Of a stretch of DNA of 64,000 bases, positions 8,077 to 17,122 are shown in pieces. Under the pieces are notes generated by a model. That model searched no databases. It saw nothing but the letters and a program-made list of their open reading frames with translations, and had not been told where the DNA came from. Each line of letters starts with the position of its first letter. Position 1 is the first letter of the stretch. Position numbers and translations under genes: made by a program. The stretch is from Streptomyces venezuelae (GTDB lineage Bacteria; Actinomycetota; Actinomycetes; Streptomycetales; Streptomycetaceae): positions 4,402,001-4,466,000 of the forward strand of contig NZ_CP029191.1 of assembly GCF_008642335.1 (NCBI RefSeq), written 5' to 3'.

Positions 8077-8370
8077 CCCCGCGACGCCCCGTGCGGGTAG
8101 GAGCACCGACCCCGCCGCTTCGCGGCGGATGGTCCCCACCCACCGCCCGTTTGCCCCGCGACGTTCAGTGGGAGTAGGGGCCCGGCCCCCTTGCTCTCCC
8201 CCCCCCGGGGCCGCAGCCGCTCGCGAGACGGGAGGGGACGTGGGGGTATGTGCGCACGGAGCACCGAGCACACCACCACGGCCGGAAATGTCCAGACGCG
8301 GCGCAGGGATGGCGAGTACGCACATACCCCCGCGGCCCCGCACCCACAGACAGAGCACAGGCGCACCCGC
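8077..8370 (+). repeat. Dispersed intergenic repeat, copy A
   Basis: About 290 bp that recur almost unchanged, in opposite orientation, at 63391-63679. Shared blocks include CCCCGCGACGCCCCGTGCGG, CGCCGCTTCGCGGCGGATGG, the GTTTGCCCCGCGACGTTCAG segment, CAGCCGCTCGCGAGACGGGA and the terminal CCGCGGCCCCGCACCCACAG. Inside lies an inverted pair: GGGGGTATGTGCGCAC (8242-8257) and its near-complement (8316-8331). The loop between these arms differs more between the copies than the arms do. Confidence 0.9.
8242..8331. repeat. Long stem-loop inside dispersed repeat copy A
   Basis: Sixteen-base arms at 8242-8257 and 8316-8331 are complementary at 15 of 16 positions and enclose 58 bases. Copy B has the matching pair at 63432-63447 and 63506-63521. 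Confidence 0.8.
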
Positions 8371-8373
8371 AGC

Positions 8374-10827
8374 CTAGGCGCCCCCCGCCTCCCGCAACAG
8401 CACAGAAAGCAACCGCACCGCCCCCCTCTTGTGCAACGGATCGTTGCCGTTGCCGCACTTGGGGGACTGGATGCAGGACGGGCAGCCCGCCTCGCACTCG
8501 CAGGACGCGATCGCCTGGCGGGTGGCCGTGAGCCACTCGCGGGCCGTGTGGAAGGCCCGCTCGGCGAAGCCCGCCCCGCCGGGGTGGCCGTCGTACACGA
8601 AGACCGTGGGAAGGAGCGTGTCCGGGTGCAGCGGGACGGAGACGCCACCGATGTCCCATCGGTCACACGTGGCGAAGAGCGGAAGCATCCCGATGGACGC
8701 GTGCTCCGCGGCGTGCAGCGCGCCGCCGAGGATCTCGGGGGTGATGCGTGCGGCGTCGAGCTGGTCCTCGGTCACCGTCCACCACACCGCGCGCGTCCGC
8801 AGCGTACGAGGAGGGAGGTCCAGTTTGGTCTCGCCGAGGACTTCACCCGTGATGAGGCGCCGACGCAGGAAGGAGACGACTTGGTTGGTGACTTCGACGG
8901 AGCCGTAGCAGAGGCGCCCCGCACCCCAGGGGATCTCCGTGTCCGTTTCCAGGATGGAGATCGCCGTCGTGTCGCGAGCGGTCGTGGAGTAGGGCGGCGC
9001 GGCCTCCTCGACGAGGGCGACCGAGTCCTCCAGGTCGAGGTGGCGGACGAGATACGTACGCCCCTGGTGGAGGTGGACCGCGCCCTCGTGCACGGACGTG
9101 TGCGCGGCGGACGCGTCGACCGTGCCGAGGAGCCGCCCCGTGCCCTCCTCGACGATCTGGACGGGCTTTCCGCCCTCGCCGCGGATGTCGGTGAGGTCGG
9201 CGGCCCGCTCCCGGCGGGTCCAGTGCCAGGCCTTGGTCCGGCGCCGCAGGAGCTTCGCGGCCTCCAGCTGCGGGAGGAGTTCCTCGGTGGTGGGGCCGAA
9301 GAGGGCGAGGTCCTCCTCGGTCAGGGGGAGTTCGGAGGCGGCGGCGCAGAGGTGGGGGGCGAGGACGTACGGGTTGTCGGGGTCGAGGACCGTGCACTCG
9401 ACGGGCTGCTGGAACAGCGCTTCGGGATGGTGGACGAGATACGTGTCCAGTGGATCGTCCCGGGCGACGAGGACGGCCAGCGCGCCCTGCGCCGAGCGGC
9501 CCGCCCGGCCGGCCTGCTGCCAGAGGGAGGCGCGGGTGCCGGGGTAGCCGGCGATGACGACCGCGTCCAGGCCGGAGACGTCGACGCCGAGTTCGAGGGC
9601 GGTGGTGGCGGCGAGCCCGAGGAGTTCGCCGGAGTGCAGGGCGCGCTCCAGGGCGCGGCGCTCCTCGGGGAGGTAGCCGCCGCGGTAGGCCGCGACACGC
9701 CGGGGCAGGGAGCGATCGACTTCGGCGAGGCGTTCCTGGGCGATCACGGAGATCAGTTCGGCGCCGCGCCGGGAGCGTACGAAGGCGACCGAGCGGACTC
9801 CCTGGACGGTGAGGTCGGTGAGGAGGTCGGCGGTCTCGGCGGTGGCGGTGCGGCGGACGGGGGCGCCCTTCTCGCCGTGGAGCTCGGTGAGAGGGGGTTC
9901 CCAGAGGGCGAAGACGAGGTCGCCGCGGGGTGAGGCGTCGTCGGCGACCTCTTTCACGGGGAGGCCGGTGAGACGTTCCGCGGACGCCGAGGGGTCGGCG
10001 CAGGTGGCGGAGGCGAGGAGGAAGACGGGCTCGGAGCCGTAGCGGGCGCAGAGGCGGCGCAGGCGGCGCAGGACCTGGGCGACGTGGGAGCCGAAGACGC
10101 CGCGGTAGGTGTGGCACTCGTCGATGACGACGTAGCGCAGGGAGCGCAGGAAGGAGGACCAGCGCGGGTGGGAGGGGAGTATCCCGCGGTGCAGCATGTC
10201 GGGGTTGGTCAGGACGTAATTGGCGTACTGCCGGACCCATTCGCGTTCTTCGAAGGGGGTGTCGCCGTCGTAGACGGCGGGGCGGACCGCGTTGCCGAGG
10301 GGGGCGGCCAGCTCGCGGACGGCGCGGCGCTGGTCGGCGGCGAGGGCCTTGGTGGGGGCGAGGTAGAGGGCGGTGGTGCCGCGCCCGTTCGGGGCCTCGG
10401 AGCCGTCCAGGAGGGCGGAGAGGACGGGGGTGAGGTAGGCCAGGGACTTGCCGGAGGCGGTGCCGGTGGCGACGACCACGGATTCCCCGTCCAGGGCGTG
10501 CTCGGCGGCGAGCGCCTGGTGCGCCCAGGGGTGCTCGATGCCGGCGGCCTGGACGGCGGATATGACCTCGGGTCGGATGCGGTCGGGCCAGACTGCATAC
10601 CGAGCCTCACGTGGGGGCAGGTGCTCCGTATGAGTGACGCGCGATGCACGGCTCGGCCCCGCGGTGAGCCGGTCGAGAACGGTCCGCGGGGACGTGCGTG
10701 CCGGGGCGCCCGCAGAGGGTCCTCCGGTGGGAGAAATTTTGGCCATCGGCATCGAGTGTGTCACTGGCGGGATGGACAATGGTCCGAAGGCGTCGTGCAC
10801 GCCTGCCGGTAAGTGATTGAATGCCAT
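8374..10827 (-). CDS. DEAD/DEAH helicase with C-terminal Zn cluster (YprA/MrfA-like)
   Basis: An 817-residue superfamily 2 helicase. Walker A is ATGTASGKS (residues 120-128), the DECH box is at about 236-239, SAT is in LLASATC near 279, and motif VI is QQAGRAGRS. The C-terminal DUF1998/MZB region ends with a four-cysteine cluster, CECEAGCPSCIQSPKCGNGN. The best-studied relative, Bacillus MrfA, repairs mitomycin-C damage as a 3'-5' DNA helicase, so a DNA repair role is likely. I use the ATG at 10827; an internal methionine (MPMAKIS) is an alternative. The gene is divergent from bldG with 80 bp between them. Confidence 0.88.
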   Translation of the reverse strand: MAFNHLPAGVHDAFGPLSIPPVTHSMPMAKISPTGGPSAGAPARTSPRTVLDRLTAGPSRASRVTHTEHLPPREARYAVWPDRIRPEVISAVQAAGIEHPWAHQALAAEHALDGESVVVATGTASGKSLAYLTPVLSALLDGSEAPNGRGTTALYLAPTKALAADQRRAVRELAAPLGNAVRPAVYDGDTPFEEREWVRQYANYVLTNPDMLHRGILPSHPRWSSFLRSLRYVVIDECHTYRGVFGSHVAQVLRRLRRLCARYGSEPVFLLASATCADPSASAERLTGLPVKEVADDASPRGDLVFALWEPPLTELHGEKGAPVRRTATAETADLLTDLTVQGVRSVAFVRSRRGAELISVIAQERLAEVDRSLPRRVAAYRGGYLPEERRALERALHSGELLGLAATTALELGVDVSGLDAVVIAGYPGTRASLWQQAGRAGRSAQGALAVLVARDDPLDTYLVHHPEALFQQPVECTVLDPDNPYVLAPHLCAAASELPLTEEDLALFGPTTEELLPQLEAAKLLRRRTKAWHWTRRERAADLTDIRGEGGKPVQIVEEGTGRLLGTVDASAAHTSVHEGAVHLHQGRTYLVRHLDLEDSVALVEEAAPPYSTTARDTTAISILETDTEIPWGAGRLCYGSVEVTNQVVSFLRRRLITGEVLGETKLDLPPRTLRTRAVWWTVTEDQLDAARITPEILGGALHAAEHASIGMLPLFATCDRWDIGGVSVPLHPDTLLPTVFVYDGHPGGAGFAERAFHTAREWLTATRQAIASCECEAGCPSCIQSPKCGNGNDPLHKRGAVRLLSVLLREAGGA

Positions 10828-10907
10828 CGCGGCTGGCGATCCGACCTGGGGGCTCTGCCGAGGTGTCCCGAGGGATGACCGCTCGATAGCAAGGTGCTGG
10901 AGGATCC

Positions 10908-11249
10908 GTGGACCTGTCCCTGTCGACCCGTACCGTCGGCGATCGTACGGTCGTCGAGGTCGGTGGCGAAATCGATGTATATACCGCGCCGAAGCTGCGC
11001 GAGCAGTTGGTCGAGCTGGTGAACGACGGCAGTTTTCATCTGGTCGTCGACATGGAGGGCGTGGACTTCCTCGACTCCACCGGGCTCGGCGTGCTGGTCG
11101 GCGGCCTGAAGCGTGTGCGTGCCCATGAGGGCTCGCTGCGCCTGGTCTGCAACCAGGAGCGCATTCTCAAGATTTTCCGTATCACCGGTCTGACCAAGGT
11201 GTTCCCCATCCACACCTCGGTCGAGGAAGCGGTCGCGGCCACCGACTGA
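10908..11249 (+). CDS. bldG: BldG, STAS-domain anti-anti-sigma factor
   Basis: A 113-residue STAS protein of the SpoIIAA/RsbV family, essential for aerial mycelium and antibiotic production in Streptomyces. The phosphorylation site is Ser57 in [12 protein letters not shown]. In the unphosphorylated form such proteins bind anti-sigma kinases and free their sigma factors. GTG 10908 follows a strong GGAGGA site by five bases. The next gene encodes an anti-sigma-like kinase, and the hairpin between them fits the published observation that bldG makes both a single-gene and a two-gene transcript. Confidence 0.97.
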
Positions 11250-11308
11250 GTGGCCTTCGACCGAGCGCCGGACCTTCCGGGCCCCTGGGCCCGGGACGGC
11301 AGTACAGC

Positions 11309-11337
11309 AGGGGGCCGGGCCTGCGGCCCGGTCCCCT
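11309..11337 (+). terminator. GC-rich hairpin between bldG and the anti-sigma gene
   Basis: Thirteen-base arms (11309-11321 and 11325-11337) with one mismatch and a three-base loop, no T run. The strong stem would attenuate read-through and so set the ratio of BldG to its downstream partner. Confidence 0.7.
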
Positions 11338-11367
11338 GACAGCACGTGCGTATGTCGAGGGGGATGC

Positions 11368-11808
11368 ATGGCCACCGTTGAGCTCCGCTTCAGCGCCCTG
11401 CCCGAGCACGTCAGGACCGCCCGTCTGGTGGCGGCCGCGGTGGCGCGCAGGGCCGGGGTGGACGAAGCCGTTCTCGACGAGGTCAGGCTGGCCGTCGGCG
11501 AGGCCTGCACGCGCGCCGTCGGGCTGCATCAGAGCAGCGGAGTGACGGCGCCGGTGCGGGTCGCGCTGATCGAGGACGAGAAGCAGTTCTCCATCGAGGT
11601 CGGCGACGAGGCTCCCCGTGCGGCGCCCGGTGACCGGGCGCCCGGCGCGCGTCTCGACGACGGCGAGGAGACGGATGCCGAGGGCGAGGACGAGATGGGC
11701 CTCGCGGTCATCAGCGGCCTCGTGGACGACGTGGAGGTCACGGCCGGAGAGGCCGGTGGTCTCATCCGCATGCGCTGGCCGACGACGCCGGCGCCCCTCG
11801 TGCCCTGA
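11368..11808 (+). CDS. Anti-sigma factor / serine kinase of the RsbW-SpoIIAB type
   Basis: A 146-residue GHKL-fold protein. The N-box is DEVRLAVGEACTRAV, followed by a long acidic insertion (GARLDDGEETDAEGEDEMG), then the G1/G2-like segment GLAVISGLVDDVEV. The insertion is larger than in RsbW and lies near the ATP lid. The gene follows bldG and is probably its cognate partner, binding a stress or developmental sigma factor whose gene is elsewhere. The N-box asparagine is replaced in this protein (EACTRAV rather than EAxxNAV), which may weaken ATP binding. Confidence 0.82.
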   Translation: MATVELRFSALPEHVRTARLVAAAVARRAGVDEAVLDEVRLAVGEACTRAVGLHQSSGVTAPVRVALIEDEKQFSIEVGDEAPRAAPGDRAPGARLDDGEETDAEGEDEMGLAVISGLVDDVEVTAGEAGGLIRMRWPTTPAPLVP

Positions 11809-12125
11809 CCCGCCCCACCTCGACGCGGGCCCACCCGCCCCGACCCGCTCCGCCCCACCCCGTTCAGCCTCCGAGGCCCGGTCACCACCACGGTGAACTG
11901 GGCCTTTTGTTTTTCCGATCATTTGCGGCCCGGATCGACGATCTTTCGCCGGTCAACTGTCAACGGTTTTGAGGCATTACCGCTTTCGGGGCCAATCCGG
12001 CCGCGCGATCATTTGCTGAGAAGCAATCTCAGGTCAATTCCGTTTGTGGCGCTCTGTTTTGATCAGGTTCCGCTCCCTACAATCCGTCCACATCTTGAGC
12101 TCAGCCCAAGCGTCAAGGAGGACGA
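11809..12125 (+). promoter_or_regulatory. Leader and promoter region of hppA
   Basis: 317 bp without a gene. The first 70 bp are C-rich and follow the anti-sigma gene; the remainder is less GC-rich and should carry the hppA promoter. A strong AAGGAGGA ribosome site at about 12115-12122 fixes the hppA start. I see no riboswitch fold and no convincing -35/-10 pair. Confidence 0.45.
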
Positions 12126-14528
12126 ATGGCGGGGCTTTCTACCCCTCATCAGTTTGACCATCCCACAACCTTCGCAGCCGCAGTCCTGACAGATGACAAC
12201 CGTCTCATCGTGATGGTGATCGCCGCCGTCGCGCTGGCGGCGCTGATCGTCGCGGGTGTGCTCGTACGACAAGTACTCGCGGCGGGCGAGGGCACCGACA
12301 GCATGAAGAAGATCGCGGCAGCGGTCCAGGAGGGCGCGAATGCCTATCTGGGCCGGCAGTTGCGCACTCTCGGCGTATTCGCCGTCGTGGTGTTCTTCCT
12401 GCTCATGCTGCTGCCCGCGGACGACTGGAATCAGCGCGCCGGACGATCGATCTTCTTCTTGGTCGGAGCGGCGTTCTCGGCGACCACCGGCTATATCGGT
12501 ATGTGGCTCGCCGTACGCAGCAATGTGCGCGTGGCAGCCGCTGCCCGAGAGGCCACTCCGGCAGAAGGTGAACCCGAAAAGGATCTCACCGCTGTCTCGC
12601 ACAAGGCCATGAAGATCGCTTTCCGCACGGGCGGCGTAGTCGGCATGTTCACGGTGGGGCTCGGTCTTCTGGGCGCCTCCTGTGTGGTGCTCGTCTACGC
12701 GGCCGACGCGCCGAAGGTGCTCGAAGGTTTCGGCCTCGGTGCCGCACTGATCGCGATGTTCATGCGTGTCGGCGGCGGCATCTTCACCAAGGCCGCCGAC
12801 GTCGGCGCCGACCTGGTCGGCAAGGTCGAGCAGGGCATTCCGGAGGACGATCCGCGCAATGCCGCGACCATCGCCGACAACGTGGGCGACAACGTCGGCG
12901 ACTGCGCCGGTATGGCCGCCGACCTCTTCGAGTCGTACGCCGTGACGCTCGTCGCCGCGCTGATCCTCGGCAAGGTGGCGTTCGGCGACTCCGGTCTCGC
13001 GTTCCCCCTGCTCGTCCCGGCCATCGGTGTCGTGACGGCGATGATCGGCATCTTCGCGGTGGCGCCCCGGCGCTCCGACCGCAGCGGGATGAGCGCCATC
13101 AACCGCGGCTTCTTCATCTCCGCGGTGATCTCGCTGGCGCTCGTGGCCGTGGCGGTCTTCGTCTACCTGCCGTCCACGTACGCGGACCTGGACGGCGTCA
13201 CGGACGCCGCGATCAAGGGCCACGACGGCGATCCAAGGGTCCTCGCGCTCGTCGCCGTCGCCATCGGCATCGTGATGGCCGCGCTGATCCAGCAGCTCAC
13301 CGGCTACTTCACCGAGACGACCCGGCGTCCCGTCAGGGACATCGGGAAGACCTCGCTCACCGGCCCGGCCACCGTCGTCCTCGCCGGTATCTCGGTCGGT
13401 CTGGAATCGGCCGTCTACACCGCGCTGCTGATCGGGCTCGGCGTGTACGGGGCGTTCCTGCTCGGCGGCACGTCGATCATGCTCGCCCTCTTCGCGGTCG
13501 CGCTCGCCGGTACGGGACTGCTGACCACGGTCGGCGTGATCGTCGCCATGGACACGTTCGGGCCTGTCTCCGACAACGCGCAGGGCATCGCCGAGATGTC
13601 CGGCGACGTCGAGGGCGCGGGCGCGCAGGTCCTCACCGACCTGGACGCCGTCGGCAACACCACCAAGGCCATCACCAAGGGCATCGCCATCGCCACCGCG
13701 GTCCTCGCGGCGTCGGCGCTCTTCGGGTCGTACCGCGACGCCATCGCGGAAGCGGCCAAGGACGTCGGCGAGAAACTCGGCGACGGCGCACCGATGAACC
13801 TCGTGATGGACATCTCACAGCCCAACAACCTGGTCGGCCTGATCCTCGGCGCCGCGGTCGTCTTCCTCTTCTCGGGGCTCGCGATCAACGCGGTCTCGCG
13901 GTCGGCGGGCGCCGTGGTCTACGAAGTGCGGCGGCAGTTCCGTGAGAAGCCCGGGATCATGGACTACACCGAGCAGCCCGAGTACGGGCGCGTCGTCGAC
14001 ATCTGCACCAAGGACGCGCTGCGCGAGCTGGCCACGCCGGGTCTGCTCGCCGTGCTCACGCCGATCGCGGTCGGCTTCTCGCTCGGCGTCGGCGCGCTCG
14101 GCTCATTCCTCGCGGGCGCGATCGGCACGGGCACGCTCATGGCCGTCTTCCTCGCCAACTCCGGTGGTGCCTGGGACAACGCCAAGAAGCTCGTCGAGGA
14201 CGGGCACCACGGCGGCAAGGGCAGCGAGGCGCACGCCGCGACCGTCATCGGTGACACGGTCGGCGACCCGTTCAAGGACACCGCGGGTCCCGCCATCAAC
14301 CCCCTGCTGAAGGTGATGAACCTGGTGGCGCTGCTCATCGCGCCCGCGGTCGTCAAGTTCAGCTACGGGGACGACGCCAGTGTCGGGATGCGGGCGCTGA
14401 TCGCGGCGCTCTCCATCGCGGTCATCATCGGCGCGGTCTACGTCTCCAAGCGGCGCGGCATCGCCGTGGGGGACGAGGGCAACAACGAGCGGGTGGCCAA
14501 GCCGGCCGACCCGGCGGTGGTCTCGTAG
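12126..14528 (+). CDS. hppA: Membrane-bound proton-translocating pyrophosphatase, K+-independent type
   Basis: An 800-residue integral membrane protein with about 16 helices that couples pyrophosphate hydrolysis to proton export. The substrate-binding signature DVGADLVGKVEQGIPEDDPR is near residue 226, with DNVGDNVGDCAGMAADLFES after it and a second Asp-rich site, GDTVGDPFKDTAGPAINPL, near the C-terminus. GNTTKAITKG (about residue 509) has Lys where K+-dependent enzymes have Ala, which marks the K+-insensitive class. An AAGGAGGA site is placed correctly before ATG 12126. The gene stands alone and ends at a strong terminator. Confidence 0.96.
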   Translation: MAGLSTPHQFDHPTTFAAAVLTDDNRLIVMVIAAVALAALIVAGVLVRQVLAAGEGTDSMKKIAAAVQEGANAYLGRQLRTLGVFAVVVFFLLMLLPADDWNQRAGRSIFFLVGAAFSATTGYIGMWLAVRSNVRVAAAAREATPAEGEPEKDLTAVSHKAMKIAFRTGGVVGMFTVGLGLLGASCVVLVYAADAPKVLEGFGLGAALIAMFMRVGGGIFTKAADVGADLVGKVEQGIPEDDPRNAATIADNVGDNVGDCAGMAADLFESYAVTLVAALILGKVAFGDSGLAFPLLVPAIGVVTAMIGIFAVAPRRSDRSGMSAINRGFFISAVISLALVAVAVFVYLPSTYADLDGVTDAAIKGHDGDPRVLALVAVAIGIVMAALIQQLTGYFTETTRRPVRDIGKTSLTGPATVVLAGISVGLESAVYTALLIGLGVYGAFLLGGTSIMLALFAVALAGTGLLTTVGVIVAMDTFGPVSDNAQGIAEMSGDVEGAGAQVLTDLDAVGNTTKAITKGIAIATAVLAASALFGSYRDAIAEAAKDVGEKLGDGAPMNLVMDISQPNNLVGLILGAAVVFLFSGLAINAVSRSAGAVVYEVRRQFREKPGIMDYTEQPEYGRVVDICTKDALRELATPGLLAVLTPIAVGFSLGVGALGSFLAGAIGTGTLMAVFLANSGGAWDNAKKLVEDGHHGGKGSEAHAATVIGDTVGDPFKDTAGPAINPLLKVMNLVALLIAPAVVKFSYGDDASVGMRALIAALSIAVIIGAVYVSKRRGIAVGDEGNNERVAKPADPAVVS

Positions 14529-14584
14529 GGGCTGAGGTCTCGTGACCCGGCTCGGTGACTCCGAGTCGGGCTCTGCCCAACACG

Positions 14585-14620
14585 CGGGCGGACGGCGCTT
14601 TTTGATGCGCCGTCCGCCCG
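14585..14620 (+). terminator. Intrinsic terminator of hppA
   Basis: Fourteen perfect base pairs (14585-14598 with 14607-14620) around the loop TTTTTGAT. A second, weaker stem (CCCGGCTCGG/CCGAGTCGGG) lies just before it. This is one of the clearest terminators in the window. Confidence 0.85.
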
Positions 14621-14785
14621 ACGTGTGTCCACGGCAAGATCCGTGAGCCTTCTCTCGCACCTCGTTCCCGTACACCGCTTGGTGCAAATGGCTGCAATAG
14701 CGGAGGTACCGAGCCCCCGGCATGCGGATGTAGCCCAGTTGGCGTGTAAGTTCCGGGGCCGAGAGCCATGGAAGGGACCAATCCG

Positions 14786-15352
14786 GTGAACAAGAAGCTT
14801 GCAGCCGCACTGTCCGGCGGTGCGGTACTGGTACTCGCTTTGTCAGGGTGCAGCGACGACGGCAACAAGAAGCTGGACGACTGGGCCAAGAAGGTCTGTG
14901 ACTCGGTGCAGCCGCAGTCGAAGAAGATCGCGGCGGCCAACGCCGCGATCCAGAAGGAGACCTCCGACAACAGCTCGCCGGGCGACGTCCAGAAGACCGA
15001 CTCCAAGGCGTTCAAGGACATGTCCGACGCCTACAAGTCGATGGGTGACGCCGTGAAGAACGCGGGCGCGCCCCCGGTCGACGACGGCAAGAAGAAGACG
15101 GACGACGCCGTCAAGGAGCTCAACGGCATCTCCAAGTCCTACGGCGACCTGCAGAAGCAGGTGGACGGCCTCGACACCAAGAACCAGGCAGACTTCGCCG
15201 ACGGCCTCAAGGACGTCGCGGGCGAACTGGACAAGCTCAGCAAGAGCGGCAACGAAGCCCTCGAGAAGCTGCAGGAGGGCGACGTCGGCAAGGCGATGCG
15301 CAAGCAGGACAGCTGCAAGAGCGCGTCCGCCACACCGTCCGCCAAGAGCTGA
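14786..15352 (+). CDS. Small secreted lipoprotein of unknown function
   Basis: A protein of 188 residues from GTG 14786, which has GAAGGGA eight bases upstream. An in-frame ATG at 14768 would place that ribosome site inside the gene. The signal peptide is KKLAAALSGGAVLVLALSGC with lipobox LSGC, so the mature protein is anchored by a diacylglycerol-modified cysteine. The rest is charged, helical and rich in Lys, Asp and Ser (KKLDDWAKKVCDSVQPQ), with two more cysteines (KVCDS and DSCKS) that could pair. No enzyme motif is seen. The gene stands between the hppA terminator and its own. Confidence 0.82.
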   Translation: MNKKLAAALSGGAVLVLALSGCSDDGNKKLDDWAKKVCDSVQPQSKKIAAANAAIQKETSDNSSPGDVQKTDSKAFKDMSDAYKSMGDAVKNAGAPPVDDGKKKTDDAVKELNGISKSYGDLQKQVDGLDTKNQADFADGLKDVAGELDKLSKSGNEALEKLQEGDVGKAMRKQDSCKSASATPSAKS

Positions 15353-15413
15353 CCCTTCCAGCCGTACGTGCCGCTCTTCCGGCCGTACGTTCCGTACGCT
15401 CCCCGAAGTTCGT

Positions 15414-15448
15414 GATGCCCTCGGCGCCCACGCGGTGCCGAGGGCATC
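15414..15448 (+). terminator. Terminator after the lipoprotein gene
   Basis: Twelve-base arms GATGCCCTCGGC/GCCGAGGGCATC around an 11-base loop, 62 bp after the stop codon. Confidence 0.7.
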
Positions 15449-15476
15449 GGCGCGCCCGGCGGGCCACAATGGAGGG

Positions 15477-16991
15477 GTGAGTAACGCCACCCTTCCCCTG
15501 CCCTCGTCCGACCGCGCCGACGTCGCCGCCGCCCTGCGCGACGCCCTGCTCGCCGCCGACTTCACCGCCGACGGGCTGCTCGAACTGCTCGGGGCCCCCG
15601 CCTACACCGCGCTGGCCCGCAGCGAGACCGTGCCCGCGCTGCGGGCCACCCGCGGGGACGGGGCCCTCCCGGCGCTCGTACGCCTCTTCCTGCTGCAGGA
15701 ATCGGTGCCCCACGCGCGCGTGGCCGACGTTCTCCCCGTCGACGTACTCCTGGAGAGCGACTGGCTGGCCGAGCGGGACGGCGAGCTGTGGGCGACGGTG
15801 GACGTGCGGCCGTACGGCGGACCGAGCGGTGAGGACTGGTTCATCGTCTCCGACCTGGGGTGCGCGGTCGGCGGCGCCGGTGGCATCGGCAAGCACGAGG
15901 AGGGCGTCGTCCTCGGCGTGGGCGGCGCGTCCACCACGCTGGCCGGCATCACGGTGCGCCTGCCCGTCGCGAGCGCACTCGACCTCGGCACCGGATCCGG
16001 CATCCAGGCCCTGCACGCCGCCCAGCACGCCACGCGCGTGACCGCGACCGACCTCAACCCCCGCGCCCTGCGGTTCACCCGGCTCACCCTGGCGCTGTCC
16101 GGCGCGCCGGAGGCGGACCTACGGGAGGGCTCGCTCTTCGAACCGGTCGCCGACGAGACGTACGACCTGATCGTCTCCAACCCGCCCTTCGTGATCTCGC
16201 CCGGTGCCCGGCTCACGTACCGGGACGGCGGCATGGGCGGGGACGATCTGTGCCGCTCGCTCGTTCAGGAGGCGGGGGAGCGGTTGAACGAAGGGGGGTA
16301 CGCGCACTTCCTGGCCAACTGGCAGCACGTGGAGGGCGAGGAGTGGCAGGACCGGCTGCGGTCCTGGGTGCCGCGTGACTGCGACGCCTGGATCGTGCAG
16401 CGCGAGGTGCAGGACATCACGCAGTACGCCGAGCTGTGGCTGCGCGACGCGGGGGACCACCGCACGGACTCCGCGGAGTACGCCGCGCGGTACGACGCGT
16501 GGCTGGACGAGTTCGAGGCGCGGGGCACGCGCGCCGTCGGGTTCGGCTGGATCACGCTCAGGAAGACGGCTGCCGCCGAGCCGTCCGTCACCGTCGAGGA
16601 GTGGCCGCACCCCGTCGAGCAGCCGCTCGGCGACACGGTGCGGGAGTTCTTCGAACGGCAGGAGTACCTGCGCGCGCACGACGACGCCGCGCTGCTCGCC
16701 GCGCACTTCAAGCTCGCCGACGAGGTCGTGCAGGAGCAGGTCGGACTGCCGGGCGCCGAGGACCCGGAGCACGTCGTGCTGCGCCAGAACCGCGGGATGC
16801 GCAGGGCCACCAAGGTCGACACCGTGGGCGCCGGGTTCGCGGGCGTCTGCGACGGCTCGCTGAGCGCCGGTCGCATCCTGGACGCCATCGCGCAACTCGT
16901 CGGCGAGGACCCGGTGTTGCTGCGGGACCGTACGCCCGCGCAGATCAGGCTCCTCGTGCAGCAGGGCTTCCTGCTGCCCGCGTCGGAGTAG
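15477..16991 (+). CDS. SAM-dependent methyltransferase with HemK/PrmC-like NPPF motif
   Basis: A 504-residue protein. An N-terminal domain of about 160 residues is followed by a class I methyltransferase with motif I DLGTGSGIQAL (about residue 167), an acidic ATDLNPRALRF loop and the catalytic tetrapeptide NPPF (about 234), the signature of enzymes that methylate exocyclic amines such as glutamine N5 or adenine N6. A C-terminal region of about 180 residues, with a winged-helix-like end (AQIRLLVQQGFLLP), is specific to actinobacteria. The substrate is unknown. GTG 15477 directly follows GGAGG, a very short spacing, so the true start may be slightly different. Confidence 0.82.
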   Translation: MSNATLPLPSSDRADVAAALRDALLAADFTADGLLELLGAPAYTALARSETVPALRATRGDGALPALVRLFLLQESVPHARVADVLPVDVLLESDWLAERDGELWATVDVRPYGGPSGEDWFIVSDLGCAVGGAGGIGKHEEGVVLGVGGASTTLAGITVRLPVASALDLGTGSGIQALHAAQHATRVTATDLNPRALRFTRLTLALSGAPEADLREGSLFEPVADETYDLIVSNPPFVISPGARLTYRDGGMGGDDLCRSLVQEAGERLNEGGYAHFLANWQHVEGEEWQDRLRSWVPRDCDAWIVQREVQDITQYAELWLRDAGDHRTDSAEYAARYDAWLDEFEARGTRAVGFGWITLRKTAAAEPSVTVEEWPHPVEQPLGDTVREFFERQEYLRAHDDAALLAAHFKLADEVVQEQVGLPGAEDPEHVVLRQNRGMRRATKVDTVGAGFAGVCDGSLSAGRILDAIAQLVGEDPVLLRDRTPAQIRLLVQQGFLLPASE

Positions 16992-17122
16992 GGGGAGGTT
17001 ACGGGCCGGTTGGGGGCTGATCAGGCCAACATGCCCGCCCGCCGTTCACCCCGATTTCGTCCTCCCGATTCCCGTGCGTGTCAGCCTCCCCGAAGGGGAA
17101 CTCGGCACGGGGAGGCAAGACC

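Larger units (their letters stand above)
8027..8373. other. Convergent intergenic region filled by repeats
   Basis: No gene. The region holds two tandem units of about 78 bp sharing GGGTAGGAGCAC, GACCCCGCCGC and CGCGGCGGAT (about 8018-8076 and 8090-8165); the second unit runs into the dispersed repeat copy A (8077-8370). Short open frames here exist on both strands because the repeat itself is stop-poor. Confidence 0.8.

Noticed and set aside
8129..8377. Short open frames on both strands inside the dispersed repeat
   Set aside because: The same peptides appear in copy B on the opposite strand; they follow from the stop-poor repeat and not from selection for protein.
14735..14760. tRNA-like wording (GTAGCCCAGTTGG) before the lipoprotein gene
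   Set aside because: No acceptor, anticodon or T arm can be formed around it.
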